48,947 nucleotides of DNA from Schizophyllum amplum (GCA_007026445.1 VDMD01000156.1:1-48947), one strand, 5' to 3'; shown: positions 12,165-22,841, numbered from the stretch's first letter. Notes: a model not told the origin generated them from the sequence alone. Numbers and translations: made by a program.

Positions 12165-13316
12165 TACAGCCTTTGCCTCTCAATTGTGTCACTGTGTTGC
12201 GGGATGCTCGGGGTGTATGTACAAATTCAGAATCTGATCAAAATCCGGGATTCCATTCCGGTTTTCCAGACCGGCTGTTTTCTCACCTGGAAAGCACTTG
12301 GGGGCTGCCCTTTTCTAATTTCGAACGGTCCATTTTTTGTGGCAACTGGAAGTCGGACCGTGTCCTTTTGTTTCCGGTTTCGCGGGTGAGGTGTTCACTA
12401 AGGTCGCCTTCGCCGCTCAGGACATACAGCCACGTCACTGCGTCCGTGGGACCATGTCCTCCTTGCGTCCTGGTGACGGCAATGCGGTTGCTTCTCCTTG
12501 TTGTTTCTGCTCCTGGCGAAGTCACACTATCGCCTCCCTTTGTTCCCTTTTCCACAGGTGAGTTTTCGATTCACTTGCGAAGACAATTGCTCATGGAGAG
12601 TTCAGCGCCATACTCACGGCGTCCGCAGGGGGCACACACTCTGTGGGACTTTGGCCGACTACTTCTCCCGCTCTTGACGACCGGTCGGCGCTTCTTCTCG
12701 AAGTTCAGCTTTGTATTCCTGCTTTACGGCTTGCTTCTCATATACACACTCACCAGCGCCCTCGTTACTAAAGCATTCGACAGACTTGTCTTTTCCGGCG
12801 CGCATTCAACTTGCCACTCTGGGAGACAATAGCACGCCGCTCATATCGAGCTTCCGACAATGCAACGAGCCGCTTCGTCCTCCTCTTGAACCGCATACTG
12901 CTCCGCCTTGCAACGACATCGCTTCTTGCCTCCCATGAGTCTGTGAGTCGTTGCTGTCCTGCCGTCTTTGCGTGGCTCGCGTTTCTGTCTAACTTTGCGC
13001 AGACAATAGGGAGTCGTGCTTCTCACCTCGCTGTCTACCGCATCTTCATTGTTTACAGACTTCGAATCTCGACTTGCCTCCACGACTGCCTCCACGACTG
13101 TGGAAGAGAAGCTTCTGCTATTGTCTCGTGTGCTTCGATTTGCCATGACATTCCTTCGTCGAAGACCACGACAACTCAGGGACCACGCACCAGAGAAAAT
13201 GTCCTGGCTGATATCCAGCTACCTTTAAAAGACTCCCGCCAATGCGTATCGCAGTCAGCATCGTCCCAACCTCACTCAAATTTACTTCATCTCTTGTTCT
13301 TCTTGATTCGCTCGTC
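12165..13316. promoter_or_regulatory. P-C upstream region, duplicated ahead of P-E
   Basis: No confident gene. Much of this 1.15 kb aligns with the region ahead of P-E (21722-22841), including a nearly identical core (12556-12751, listed separately). A splice-donor-like GTGAGT at 12558 and an acceptor-like TCCGCAG near 12620-12626 would fit an intron in a 5' untranslated leader. A conserved ATGCAACGAGCC at 12860 opens a short upstream frame that ends early here and runs longer ahead of P-E. Confidence 0.5.
12556..12751 (+). repeat. Near-identical 193-196 base block, copy 1
   Basis: Read base by base, this block matches 22060-22252 except for one TTC triplet missing in the second copy. The neighbouring P-C and P-E coding exons have diverged much more. 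The block opens with AGGTGAGTTTTCG and could be transcribed as leader sequence. One long frame crosses it in both copies and would encode a hydrophobic stretch (FVFLLYGLLLIYTL), but identity alone can explain that. Confidence 0.85.
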
Positions 13317-14871
13317 ATGTCTCCCAACGCCGACAAGTTCAAGGACGCGATGCAGACTGCTCTGCGCCGTGTTTTCGCTCCTCCGCGAAACCGTCCTGTC
13401 TCCGATGTCGGGACCTGCATCATGGTCCCCCTCGGCATTGTACACCTCGTAGGCCTGGCCCTTCTTCGCTGGCAGCTCAAGAAGGAGACGCGCCTGCTCG
13501 ACGAGCTAGATGTGCTGTTGACCGCCCACATCGATATGCTGAGCCCCGAGGCGCTGGCGAAGCTGCAGCAGGAGCTGCTGGAGTGAGTAGCTATTTCGTT
13601 CACTCGCATATAATATCACTCATTACCGTCGTGCAGCATGGAGACGCAGAGAAACCAGCTCACCAAAGATGCCAAGTCCTTCTTGGGGGCGTCGCTATGG
13701 TCGGCCTTCCACGCCCACAAGGTCACGAAGCTGTGCAAGGGACTTCTGAATGAAGGGCGGGTAAGTGAATATCTTTGTCCATCCTGCACGCCAACTAATT
13801 GTCAAAACAAGGCTGCTGTCAATGAGGCTACTGGGGACGCCATTGCGAACTTCCTGGTCCTGGAGCTTGCCCCTCGCGGAAGCCGGACTGATGCTGAGTC
13901 GATCGGCACAGACGGCCTCAGTACCCACAACAAGGTCCAGCACCGCGACCTGATTTTCTTCGGAGGCGATGACGCCTCTCGTTCCGCTCTTCTCAAAGCC
14001 GTGCGCGACGCCTCACTAACAGTGGGTAAGTGCATGCGGTTCATGATCATTGATTGGCCTCTCACTCCAATCCTCTCTGGCAGCTCTCGAGAACGCCGTC
14101 GCTCCTGGCGTCCTGCGCAGTGTGCGGGATAACGAGGTCATCGATATGATTTATAAGGTCGTGCCATCGGAGACGCAAGCCGACTCCTCCAATGACTCTG
14201 AGGCGCCGGCGCTGCTGATTTACTTGCCCTCTGATCGCAGCACGCTGCACAGCGGAGGCGGCGTTGCATCCTCAAGCGCCTCGCTCGGCAGTCAGTCTCT
14301 CTTGACATATGCAAGGATGCTCTCGACCTCTGACCGCCCAATGCAAGACTCTGCCGTCGACTCGCCGATCTTTTTTATCTTTCTCAATCCCGAAGAAGCG
14401 CCCGTCTTCCGTGTTCATTTTGTTAACGATATCGATCTTCAGGCTGGTGTCGCAGGCGACCTCAGCTTCATCACGGACATGACAAAAGCGACCGTGGCCA
14501 GCTTCAAGGTCAAGGTACGAGTTCTTTCATAGTAGTGGTAGGTTATAGCTGATGTTCATGAAGGATGGTGTTATCGTGGAGTTTATCGGCGACGCCGCTT
14601 TCACTGCTCAGCATGTATCGGAGATGATCAATAGCGTGTCTCTTGGTATGTAAACTCACGTCCCAGTCTCACGCCGGTGGCTGACTGATCGCTCCTAGAG
14701 CAAGTCGACGAGGGTGGCGTGGACGAGATCTCGCGCTTTTTACAGGGCATGATGGCGGACGAGGCTGCTGGTACGAAACCCCTGCATAGTCATAGTTGAG
14801 CAGAGACGATGATACTCACTCCAGGTTCTGACAAGGACAGAGTCGCCACAGGCGACCACGTTCAGGCTTGA
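13317..14871 (+). CDS. P-C: helical protein with hydrophobic segment, array family
   Basis: Member C of the P family and the cleanest model: exons 13317-13582, 13637-13760, 13812-14025, 14084-14514, 14564-14645, 14699-14770 and 14825-14871 give 411 residues. The start was chosen by alignment with P-E. A hydrophobic segment (MVPLGIVHLVGLALL, about residues 37-51) is followed by KKETRLLDELDVLLTAHID and PEALAKLQQELL. Exon 2 ends with HKVTKLCKGLLNEGR. The middle has LIFFGGDDASRSALLKAVRD and APALLIYLPSDRS, then a stretch FFIFLNPEEAPVFRVHFVND. The C-terminal motif is FIGDAAFTAQHVSEMINSV. Unlike P-A, P-B and P-D it lacks the R-x-x-R-Q-x-T tail. It follows K2 in the same direction. Not recognised beyond this family; a membrane anchor is inferred. 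Confidence 0.85.
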
Positions 14872-15273
14872 ATCAACATTGGCCACGCCCTTTGGGCGTC
14901 TTTTGTGCTATTCACGTTGAAATAGTACACTAGTTGAGCCCCCCTCACCGTGACTCTTGTGCTACAGGCTGGCCCTGTACTTGCTGGTTTTCCCGACCTC
15001 GTTTTGTGTAAAGTTCCCCACGCGCGTCTGGCTTCATTGGTTTCTTGAACGGTCGCAATTATGTCCCTTTATCATTGGGCTCCTATCTCTTTGTATATCG
15101 GCCGTATACTGTCCTTGTCTTCAGTGCGAATGATCCATTGCCCAATCGTGTTGAGCGTCGCGTTGATGTTCCACCGAGGAACACAGTCCATAAAATATGT
15201 ATTTGAGCGCTAGAGGTCACCTAAGTACCAGTACACGAGCTTTGATGAAGACATGGAGTGCCCGGTTGATCAG
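14872..15273. other. P-C 3' flank
   Basis: The flank contains a perfect short hairpin, ACGCCC (14885-14890) and GGGCGT (14894-14899), 14 bases past the P-C stop; P-E has the same stem in shortened form. The stretch at about 15150-15270 aligns with 24650-24775 past P-E. That similarity ends just where the AP-2 mu fragment begins. No gene is seen. Confidence 0.6.
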
Positions 15274-15569
15274 GATCCCGCGATTGCAAGGCGGTTGAGA
15301 GTGCACGCTGTCCGCCACAGCCGAGCGGACTAGCACCACGAACCAACAGACGTGGGCGCGTCCGCCTATCGACGTCGACTTCCAGGTGCTCATGTTCACT
15401 GCGTCCGGCCTCATTGTCCGCTTCCTCAAGGTGTTTGAGAAGAGCAGTTACAGCAGCGTAAGGTGGGTAAGGTACCTGACGAATGCGAATGGCTCGTACC
15501 AGATAAGGGTATGTCGAGGCTTGCATATTGCGATGCTCTGTGTGCTGACGGTTGCCTCCTCAGTTCTGA
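15274..15569 (+). pseudogene. AP-2 mu 3'-end fragment (exons 9 and 10)
   Basis: This is a copy of the end of the AP-2 mu gene at 3083-3376. It starts at the first base of exon 9 (GATCCCGCGATTGCAAGG), keeps the last intron with its GT and AG ends, and ends in the same TTCTGA. The similarity runs on through about 90 bases of 3' flank to 15657. There is no start codon, and an in-frame TGA at 15298-15300 replaces the CAG codon of the parent, so it cannot make the mu C-terminal domain as it stands. It marks a duplication breakpoint inside the K/P array, between P-C and K3. Confidence 0.9.
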
Positions 15570-15895
15570 GGTCGAACGGGAACGGACCATCACATATACC
15601 TATACCGATGCAGAAGCTTAATCAATTGTCGTAAACATCGTTGCTACTACTATAGGTTTGGATGCAATGAGAGCAGGACTAAAGCGGCGGTCCCATACTT
15701 ACACACGTGATTGACATGGAGAACAATGGGGAGTTCCAAATCCGGACACTTTACCGAGTCTTCTCCGACCGTGACGGCAGAGATGGCACATGTTCGTTGT
15801 ATGTTCGCAGGCTCTCTTCCGCCGCCGCCGACCATTCCCTAGCATCCCACGTACTCACACTCTCCTTGGATTCCCCCTGCTCTTTTGTTTTTGTC

Positions 15896-17309
15896 ATGTC
15901 GCAAACCCCGGAGGACGGGAGTGTGAACGCCACCACAGCTCATCCATTTCTCAATCTACGGCGCGAGACCTACAGCGTCATATGGGAGGACGAGAAGTGG
16001 TGGGCTGACCACCAATCATGGCTCGAAAGCCGTGGATATATGCTTCGACCGAGATATCGACCTGGATGGAAACCATCCTGGCACTCTTCCACAAACAAAT
16101 GGGCGAAAATGGACGCGGAGGACCGCCGTCCCATGTCTGTAAGTTCGGCGCGCGATCGATGCAGACAGACGTTTGATTGAGTTTGCAGTATCCATTTCTA
16201 CTTGACGCTACAAGGATGTCCGACAAGGCCATAGTCATGCTCAAACGCGTGGACAAGCGGCGACACCCCACGGAGGTTGACATGACCGCGATGCTCACCT
16301 CACCTCCCTACTCTGCTGACCGGCGCAACCACTGTGTACCTCTACTAGAAGTCCTTCAAGATCCGGACAACGAACATCTTCAGCTTATGGTTCTACCGCT
16401 GCTGCGTCACTATTCCGATCCTCGCTTCGACACCGTCGGCGAGGCCATTGAATGTTTTCGTCAGATGATCCAGGCATGACAGTCTCTCAGGCGTCCTCCC
16501 TCATATGCTGATCACCAGACAGTGCCTCCAATTCCTTCACGAAAACAAGATCACTCACCGGTGCGTCCTGTGCAGTATGTATGCACCGCGACGCCTGACC
16601 TTCGTACATAGAGACGTTCACCTGCTAAACATCATGATGGATGCCTCTTCCTTGTACACCGTTCCCTTCCATCCTTTGGATCAGGATATGCGTCTCGACT
16701 TTAAAGGCGACGCCAAGGCCTCGCACTCTCGTACCGAGCGGCCCGTCAAGTACTACCTCATCGACTTCGGTCTTTCTATCCAGTACCGCACGCTGGATCC
16801 CCCACCTTTGGAGGTCCTCGTCCTCGGCGGCGACAAGTCTGTCCCGGAATTCAAAGGGGATGATCCTTCGCAGTACTACGGCGGCCTGTCGAAGGCGTAC
16901 AACCCTTTCCCTACCGATGTCTATTGCCTTGGTAATTGGATACGCCGGGATTTTTTGGATGTGAGTGTACTTCACCCCATGCTTGCACCGTTCTGACTAG
17001 CACTCTCCACAGGGCTGGGTATCTGAAGCAGGCGAAGTACAATGGTCCAAGCGATTGGGCTTTGAGTTCCTTCGCCCGCTTGTCAACGACATGACCCAGA
17101 TTGACCCTGCGAAACGGCCCTCGATGGACCAGGTTGTAGAGCGATTTGAGACGCATGTGTCGTCGCTTTCGTCTTGGAAGCTGCGTTCTCGTGTGGCCAA
17201 AGAACAAGACAATCCATTGCATAGCTTGTTTCTGTCAACGACGCACTGGCTGCGCAGAGTAGGGCTGGTTGCCTCCAGGCGTCCACCTATACCGAGCCCC
17301 TTCAGATAG
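15896..17309 (+). CDS. K3: kinase-like protein, array copy 3
   Basis: Third array kinase, 403 residues from exons 15896-16138, 16189-16473, 16523-16560, 16612-16960 and 17013-17309. The ATP lysine is in VMLKRV (about 100), HRDVHLLNIMMD starts at about 188 and DFGLSIQY at about 240. Intron 2 starts with GC instead of GT (16474-16475) and ends in AG at 16521-16522; the flanking exon lengths match the other copies exactly, so this is a real GC-AG intron and not a wrong model. This copy has no head-to-head P partner. Its upstream neighbour is the AP-2 mu fragment, only about 240 bases past the end of that homology, so its promoter may be partly of AP-2 mu 3' origin. It converges on P-D. Confidence 0.88.
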
Positions 17310-17866
17310 CGGATAATGTCTGATTCATGTCATTTTCGGCATCTGAAGAGATACGGTACCTTCTTACTAGCGACCGTTTTCAGAAACAGTAACTGCCGCC
17401 GGGCTTACGACCTCATGCGATAGAAAGTACTCCCATGTTGCAATAACTGACAACTTCGATACGCTATCTGTGGAGGCAGGGCTCCGTATGCATCCTTCTC
17501 TGTGACCTTGTCATCGACCTTGTTTTGCTTGCGAGTAGTTACGCCGCCGCCGCCGCTCAATAGTGCCGATGAATGAAATAAATTATGTGGTCGATTCTTG
17601 ATCGAGAGACATGAACGTGTAGCAGCGTACACTACAGAGTCAAATCGGGGATCCAGGCAAACGACGCAATGGGGCTCGAAAAGGCAGCCCCGGGATGTAG
17701 AGACAGTCGCAAAAGAGAGATCGGGATGTGGAGTTTTTAAACTTGAGGAAAAAACGCAAAGCCACGACCAGCGGGTCCAGCCCAACCGGCGAACACAGGT
17801 GCAAGAATCACTTTTCCGAGGAGGATGTCAAAAAATGCTGGGGCGCACAAAGTGCGTGAACAGATC
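17310..17866. other. Convergent intergenic region K3/P-D with small hairpin
   Basis: This is the 3' flank of K3 and, on the other strand, of P-D. The hairpin GGGGCT (17671-17676) with AGCCCC (17686-17691) matches one past P-B. The phrase AGCGGGTCCAGCCC is also shared with the P-B flank. No gene is seen. Confidence 0.5.
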
Positions 17867-19595
17867 TCAGTCAAGCGAGGCTAGTAGCCACGTAAGTGAT
17901 CGCGCTGCCTCATGATAGCAAGCGACATACCCAAAGACATCGTCGTTCGCTGCCGACGCGGACGACGAATCGATTGCGAGTGTTGCGGAGGTTGTACACC
18001 CTCCTCGTGTTGTCCTGCGTATAGGATGTAAGTCTCATCTTTTAGACGAGGGGAAGTGGGAGTAATAGATACCTGCGACAACTGCACTATGGATCATGTT
18101 GAAAAGCTGCTCGCCCGTGAAAGCTTGATCGCCGGTGAGTTCTTTGGCAATATGCTCGCGCTGCAAGATCGGTCATTCTAAGTTTTCGTATACAATCAGC
18201 AGCTACACGCACGGAAGTCTCGGAACTTATGATGGTTGCCGCCTTGAAGTCCGCGAGCTCGAAGCTCTGAGTCGGGCTCCGCACTATATGACTGCGGTAC
18301 GTCCGCTGACCCTGTTCGAGAGTGAGATTTAGCTCCCGCGACTAGAGAGGATAGCTATGTCACTTACAATCACTGATACAGTCAATAGATAGTGAGTATT
18401 GAGATTGCAATCAAGCCGCAAGCCTGACTGACGACTTACCTTGTCTACCTGCCACTCCCGCTTCTCGCTCACCAGTGAGCGCTGACCCAGAGCTTTGCAG
18501 GTTGGGTGATCCTTCTTCGCCATGCGAAGCACTGGCCTGACGCGCGCTACCGGAGGTAAGCCGAATCAGCATTGGGTCCGGGGAGTGGTGCCGGAGGACG
18601 GTCGGTGTTAGCGCCTGGAAGGGTGATAAGTGCCACAGCGACCAAGGGAGAAGCCACATCAAGCGCACTGGCGTTGCAACGACGTCTGCAATAACGTTAG
18701 AGAGCGCGCATTGAGATTCGGCGAGGCACTTACTCCCATCGGACGCCTCGTCCATCAAGTTCGAGCCCTTGATCAGAAGGAAGAGATCTTCAACGTCGTC
18801 GTGCGCTGTACCCGACTCCGATGCATCTCCAGCAGAAGGGGCATATATCCGGTCCGGAGCGCGCTCTGGCTCTGATCCGAGAGAAGACAAGACGTCCACA
18901 GCGCTCGGTGGTCCTGAGAGCGATTGCTGTCCCGGTATCGAGCTCGACCTTGGTCTCGAAACCTGCTCGCTGTCGAGGTTGAGCAGATCTGCCGTTCGAA
19001 CTGGCCCAAATCAGTTCCCAAAGCAGCGATGAGTACAATCCTGATGGCTGACCGCGTATAGGTTCGGACACCGATGCAGCGCTTCCGGAACTGAGACGAG
19101 CCTGGATTCTACCAGTTGCCAATTTCGTACAATTGGCCTCTATGGCGGAGGTTGACGCAGCCTTAGAGAAGGCTATATAGATCAATGATAGCGTCGAAGG
19201 ATGGTTGACGCACCTGGCACTTTCGCTTGACCAACTTGCATTTCTTCGTAAGTTCGCGAGCAGCTTGTCTATTGCCATAGTCCCATCTGTCGAGAAACTT
19301 GCCCGCAAAGATCTCCAGTCTCCCGCAGTCTCTCTTTAGTCTGAGACATCATAAGCATAGGACGCCATCGGCTGAGCCAAGTAGACGCGCACCCAGCGAT
19401 CTCGTCTAGAAATTTGAGCACCTCCTCTGGTTCCATCTTCTCCATATGCTCGTCCAGGAGCGCATAGAGACCGTCGATGAGGGCGAGATCCTTCTTGAGA
19501 TGTCCCTTCACCGAGTGTGGAGTGATTAACTGGCCCAGCGTGACGCCGAGTGCTACGATAGCAACTACCAGGCTGCCAGCTTCGACACCGGACAT
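17867..19595 (-). CDS. P-D: helical protein with hydrophobic N-terminus, array family
   Basis: Member D of the P family. The start at 19595 gives MSGVEAGSLVVAIVALGVTL, a hydrophobic helix over about residues 7-22, then PHSVKGHLKKDLALIDGLY and a helix ending in LKFLDEIAG. Exon 1 is 19393-19595 (203 bases) and exon 2 is 19214-19340 (127 bases), exactly as in P-B; exon 2 ends with ARELTKKCKLVKRKCQ. Exon 3 begins at 19161 with AASTSA. Further on come DDVEDLFLLIKGSNLMDEA and PMLIRLTSGSARQ. The C-terminal part has the ITGDQAFTGEQLF motif near 18100, then SIRRPRRQRTTMSLG, and the stop at 17867. Exon borders between 18100 and 19100 are uncertain. It is head to head with K4. Closest to P-B by exon lengths and sequence. 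Function unknown. Confidence 0.65.
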
Positions 19596-20331
19596 GTTGC
19601 GATTGGCGGGCGAGTGTGAGAGGGGTCGCTCGGCGAAAAGGAGGAAAGAGTGTGAGGGACAGATGCGCTACAAGATGACATCCTCTGCCATCTTTTAAAG
19701 GGGTCGACGTTCAGTAATTCATACAGCCGATGGCTTGACCGCCGTTGGAGGGGACGCGCGTTGCTGAGAACTGCTACTGAGTGGAGAAGGTGAGCGTGGC
19801 AAGTGCGTCGGTAAGGTGCATGGTATGCCCCTTTGTTTCGAAGCCCGTGTTGCGTGACATGTATAGAATGCTCATGGGAAGCAAGAGGCGCAGGGAAGGC
19901 TTCAAGAGCGCAGTTTCGCTGTATCCTATGGGCCTGACAAGGGCGACCGGTTCGCTATTGTTCATGACAGGGCACGGAAGCAAAGGTGCGCGACCTTCTA
20001 TATGCATACTTACTAGATTAGCCTGGATGGATAGATACAAAGCTTCAGGATGACAGTAGTTTGGTGTGGAAGTTTAACTTCTCAATTGGGAATTTTTCAA
20101 TCGAACATTCGCCACCGGCCCGGGATTAGCCGTCGAACAATGGCCGCATTGACGGCCGGTCCGGTGAACAGCCCGAACGAGTCTTCGCCGACCATGATGG
20201 TGCTTCGAAATTTGTGCAGGGGCGCTTGCTCTTTCCCACTACCACCGCCGCCCTCGACCTCGCAGTGCCGCTGACGCTTTCTGCGCATGCACTCACCTTC
20301 GCCATCTGTTCTGGACGGAAGAGGCGCGGCC
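19596..20331. promoter_or_regulatory. Divergent promoter region between P-D and K4
   Basis: This gap lies between divergent genes and shares scattered phrases with the P-B/K2 gap (for example CCTTTGTTTCGAAGC near 19829). An upstream in-frame ATG for K4 at 20287 was not chosen, because the one at 20332 has the better context (GCGGCCATGG) and matches the start of the other copies better. Confidence 0.5.
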
Positions 20332-21721
20332 ATGGACATGGAGACCAAGCGGGCCGTATTTGCCCAGCTTCGTGACCGACCGCCACAGAGCTACAGCGAG
20401 ATTTGGGAAAACGAGAAGTGGTGGGTTGATCACCAGCCATGGCTTGAGCGTCGTGGTTATATGCTTCGACCGCGATATCGGCCTGGATGGAAGCCTTCGT
20501 GGCACACATCCAAAGCGTTTGTACTGCGCGCAGAAGACCACAAACCTGTCTCGGTGCGTATCTATTATCGGAGAAGAAATACCGCTAATTAGTATACCCA
20601 CTAGTATGCCTTCCTGCTCGATGCGACCCGCATATCGGATGGCACGGTGGTCATGCTAAAACGCGTGAATAAAGAACGCCACCCCACGGAAGTAGAGATC
20701 ACCACCATGTTATCTTCACCTCCGCTTTCCTCCGACCCTCGCAATCACTGCATACCCGTCTACGAGGTCTTGCAAGATCCAGACGACGACAAGTTCCAGC
20801 TTATGGTGTTGCCGTTGCTGCGGATCTATTCCGACCCTCGTTTCGACACCGTCGGGGAGGCTGTCGAATGTTTCCGTCAAGTTATCCAGGTATGCACCTT
20901 CCCTTGTTAAATAAACCTGCTGAGTTTCCGGCAGTGCATGCAATTTCTGCATGAGAATAAGATCGCTCATCGGTCTGTCATGTATCTACTTTTCCATAGA
21001 CACGACGCTCACACCGCCCCAGTGACATTCACCTTTTCAACATTATGATGGATGCGTCTCCTCTGTACCGCATCCCCTTTCATCCCTTAGAGCCGGGGAT
21101 GCGACGCGACTTCAAGGACCGCTCAGGTCCAGCGTACTCTCGTACCGAGAGGCCCGTCAAATACTACATAATCGACTTTGGCTTGTCGATCCGGTACGAC
21201 ACGGTCGATCCACCGCCCATGGAATATCCTGTTCTTGGGGGCGATAAGCTCGTTCCCGAATTCGTGGGTGACGACCCATCCGAGCGTTACAGTGGTCTCT
21301 CAAAACTGTACAACCCCTTCCCCACTGACGTCTACTGTCTTGGGAGTTGGATACGGCAGGATTTCCTGGACGTGAGTATGGTCGACGGCTTGACTCTCTT
21401 CGACTAATCAAGCTACGCTTATAGGGATTCAGGGTCTATGGTACGGGCGATCTCTTGCAATCCAAGCGGCTGGGATTCGAATTTCTCCGCCCACTTATCA
21501 ACGACATGACGCAGACCGACCCCTCGAAGAGACCGTCGATGGATCAGGTTGCGGAGAGGTTCGAGTCTGTCGTCGCCTCTCTTTCCTCCTGGAAGCTACG
21601 CTCGCGCGTGGCCAAAGGGCAAGACAATCCGCTTCACGGTTTATGTCTTGCCACGGCGCACTGGATGCGCCGAATCAGGCTTGTGGCCTCGAGACGATCG
21701 TCCATTCCTTCCCCGGCTTGA
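20332..21721 (+). CDS. K4: kinase-like protein, array copy 4
   Basis: Fourth array kinase, 396 residues from exons 20332-20553, 20605-20889, 20935-20972, 21023-21371 and 21425-21721. Key positions are the lysine in VMLKRV (93), glutamate in TEVEI (about 105), HRD (181-183), asparagine 188 in HLFNIMMD, and DFG (233-235). The N-lobe has WWVDHQPWLE and GYMLRPRYRPGW. No GxGxxG loop is seen between the start and the lysine. The stretch between asparagine 188 and DFG contains the conserved PFHPLEPGMRRDFK and TERPVKYYIIDFG. It is head to head with P-D, with P-E downstream in the same direction, a layout that repeats P-B/K2/P-C and points to duplication of a three-gene block. Confidence 0.88.
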
Positions 21722-22841
21722 TAGTACGGCCTTCAATTGTTGTTCATGCTCTATTGGATGCTCATGTTGTTCTGACTCGACTTATTCGTGATATATGTAA
21801 ATGCTAAGCGCTCTGGACAGCGGTTGTCGAGCGCGCTGGTCCTTCGAAGGTATCACTATTTTGTGGCAACCGGAGGTCGGACCGTTTCCTTTTGTTCCCG
21901 GTTCCGGCGATGGAGCGTCCTTCAGGTTGGCCTTTGTTGTTCAGGCCTAGACATACAGCTACGTCTTCCTCGCGTCCTGGCAACACCAATGCCGTTACTT
22001 CTACAGTTTTCTGATCCTGGCGAAGTCGCACTATCGCCTCCCTTTGTTCCCTTTTTCTCAGGTGAGTTTTCGATTCACTTGCGAAGACAATTGCTCATGG
22101 AGAGTTCAGCGCCATACTCACGGCGTCCGCAGGGGGCACACACTCTGTGGGACTTTGGCCGACTACTTCTCCCGCTCTTGACGACCGGTCGGCGCTTCTC
22201 GAAGTTCAGCTTTGTATTCCTGCTTTACGGCTTGCTTCTCATATACACACTCGCGAGCGACCCTCGTTACCAAAGGCTTCGACAGAGAGTCCTTGTCTTT
22301 TCCGGCGCGTGTTCAACTTGCCGCTTTGGGAGACAATAGCACGCCGCTCATATGAAACTTCCGACCATGCAACGAGCCGCTTCGTCCTCCTCTTGGATTG
22401 CATACCGCTCCGCCTTGCAACGACATCGCTTCTTGCCTCCCATGAGTCTGTGAGCTGTTGCTGTCTTGTTGTCTTTGCGTGACTCGCCTTTCTGTCTAAA
22501 TTTGCGCAGACAATAGGGACTCATACTTCTCAACTCGCCGTCTACCGCATCTTAGTTGTGTGCAGGCTTCGACTCCCGACTTTCTGAGACGACTGCCTTC
22601 ACGACCGTGGAAGAGCACCTTCTGCAACATACTTGTCTGCTTCGATTTGCCATGGCACTCCTTCGTCGAAGCTCACGACGACTGGACCACGCACAAGAAA
22701 AATTATCCCGAATAACTAATATTGAGAGGCCTTCAAAAGGCCGACACTGGCGTCTACTACGGTCAGCATTCTTCCCTTCCCTTACCAGTGCGCTCTACTT
22801 CATCCACCTTCACATTTCCCGGCCTGCCCTACTTGTTCACC
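21722..22841. promoter_or_regulatory. P-E upstream region, duplicate of the P-C upstream region
   Basis: This stretch aligns over most of its length with 12165-13316. No gene is supported. Leader introns are possible: GTGAGT at 22062 with an acceptor-like TCCGCAG near 22130. Confidence 0.5.
22060..22252 (+). repeat. Near-identical 193-196 base block, copy 2
   Basis: Second copy of the block at 12556-12751, about 9.5 kb away and in the same orientation. The only difference I see is a missing TTC triplet near 22198. It is far better kept than the coding sequence that follows. Confidence 0.85.

Noticed and set aside
12173..12832. 219-codon frame encoding a hydrophobic protein upstream of P-C
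   Set aside because: The matching frame upstream of P-E exists mainly because the DNA is almost identical. Outside the identical block the two frames differ greatly, and no family is recognised. Kept only as a repeat.
20287..20331. Upstream ATG for K4
   Set aside because: It would add 15 residues not shared by other copies, and the ATG at 20332 has the stronger context.
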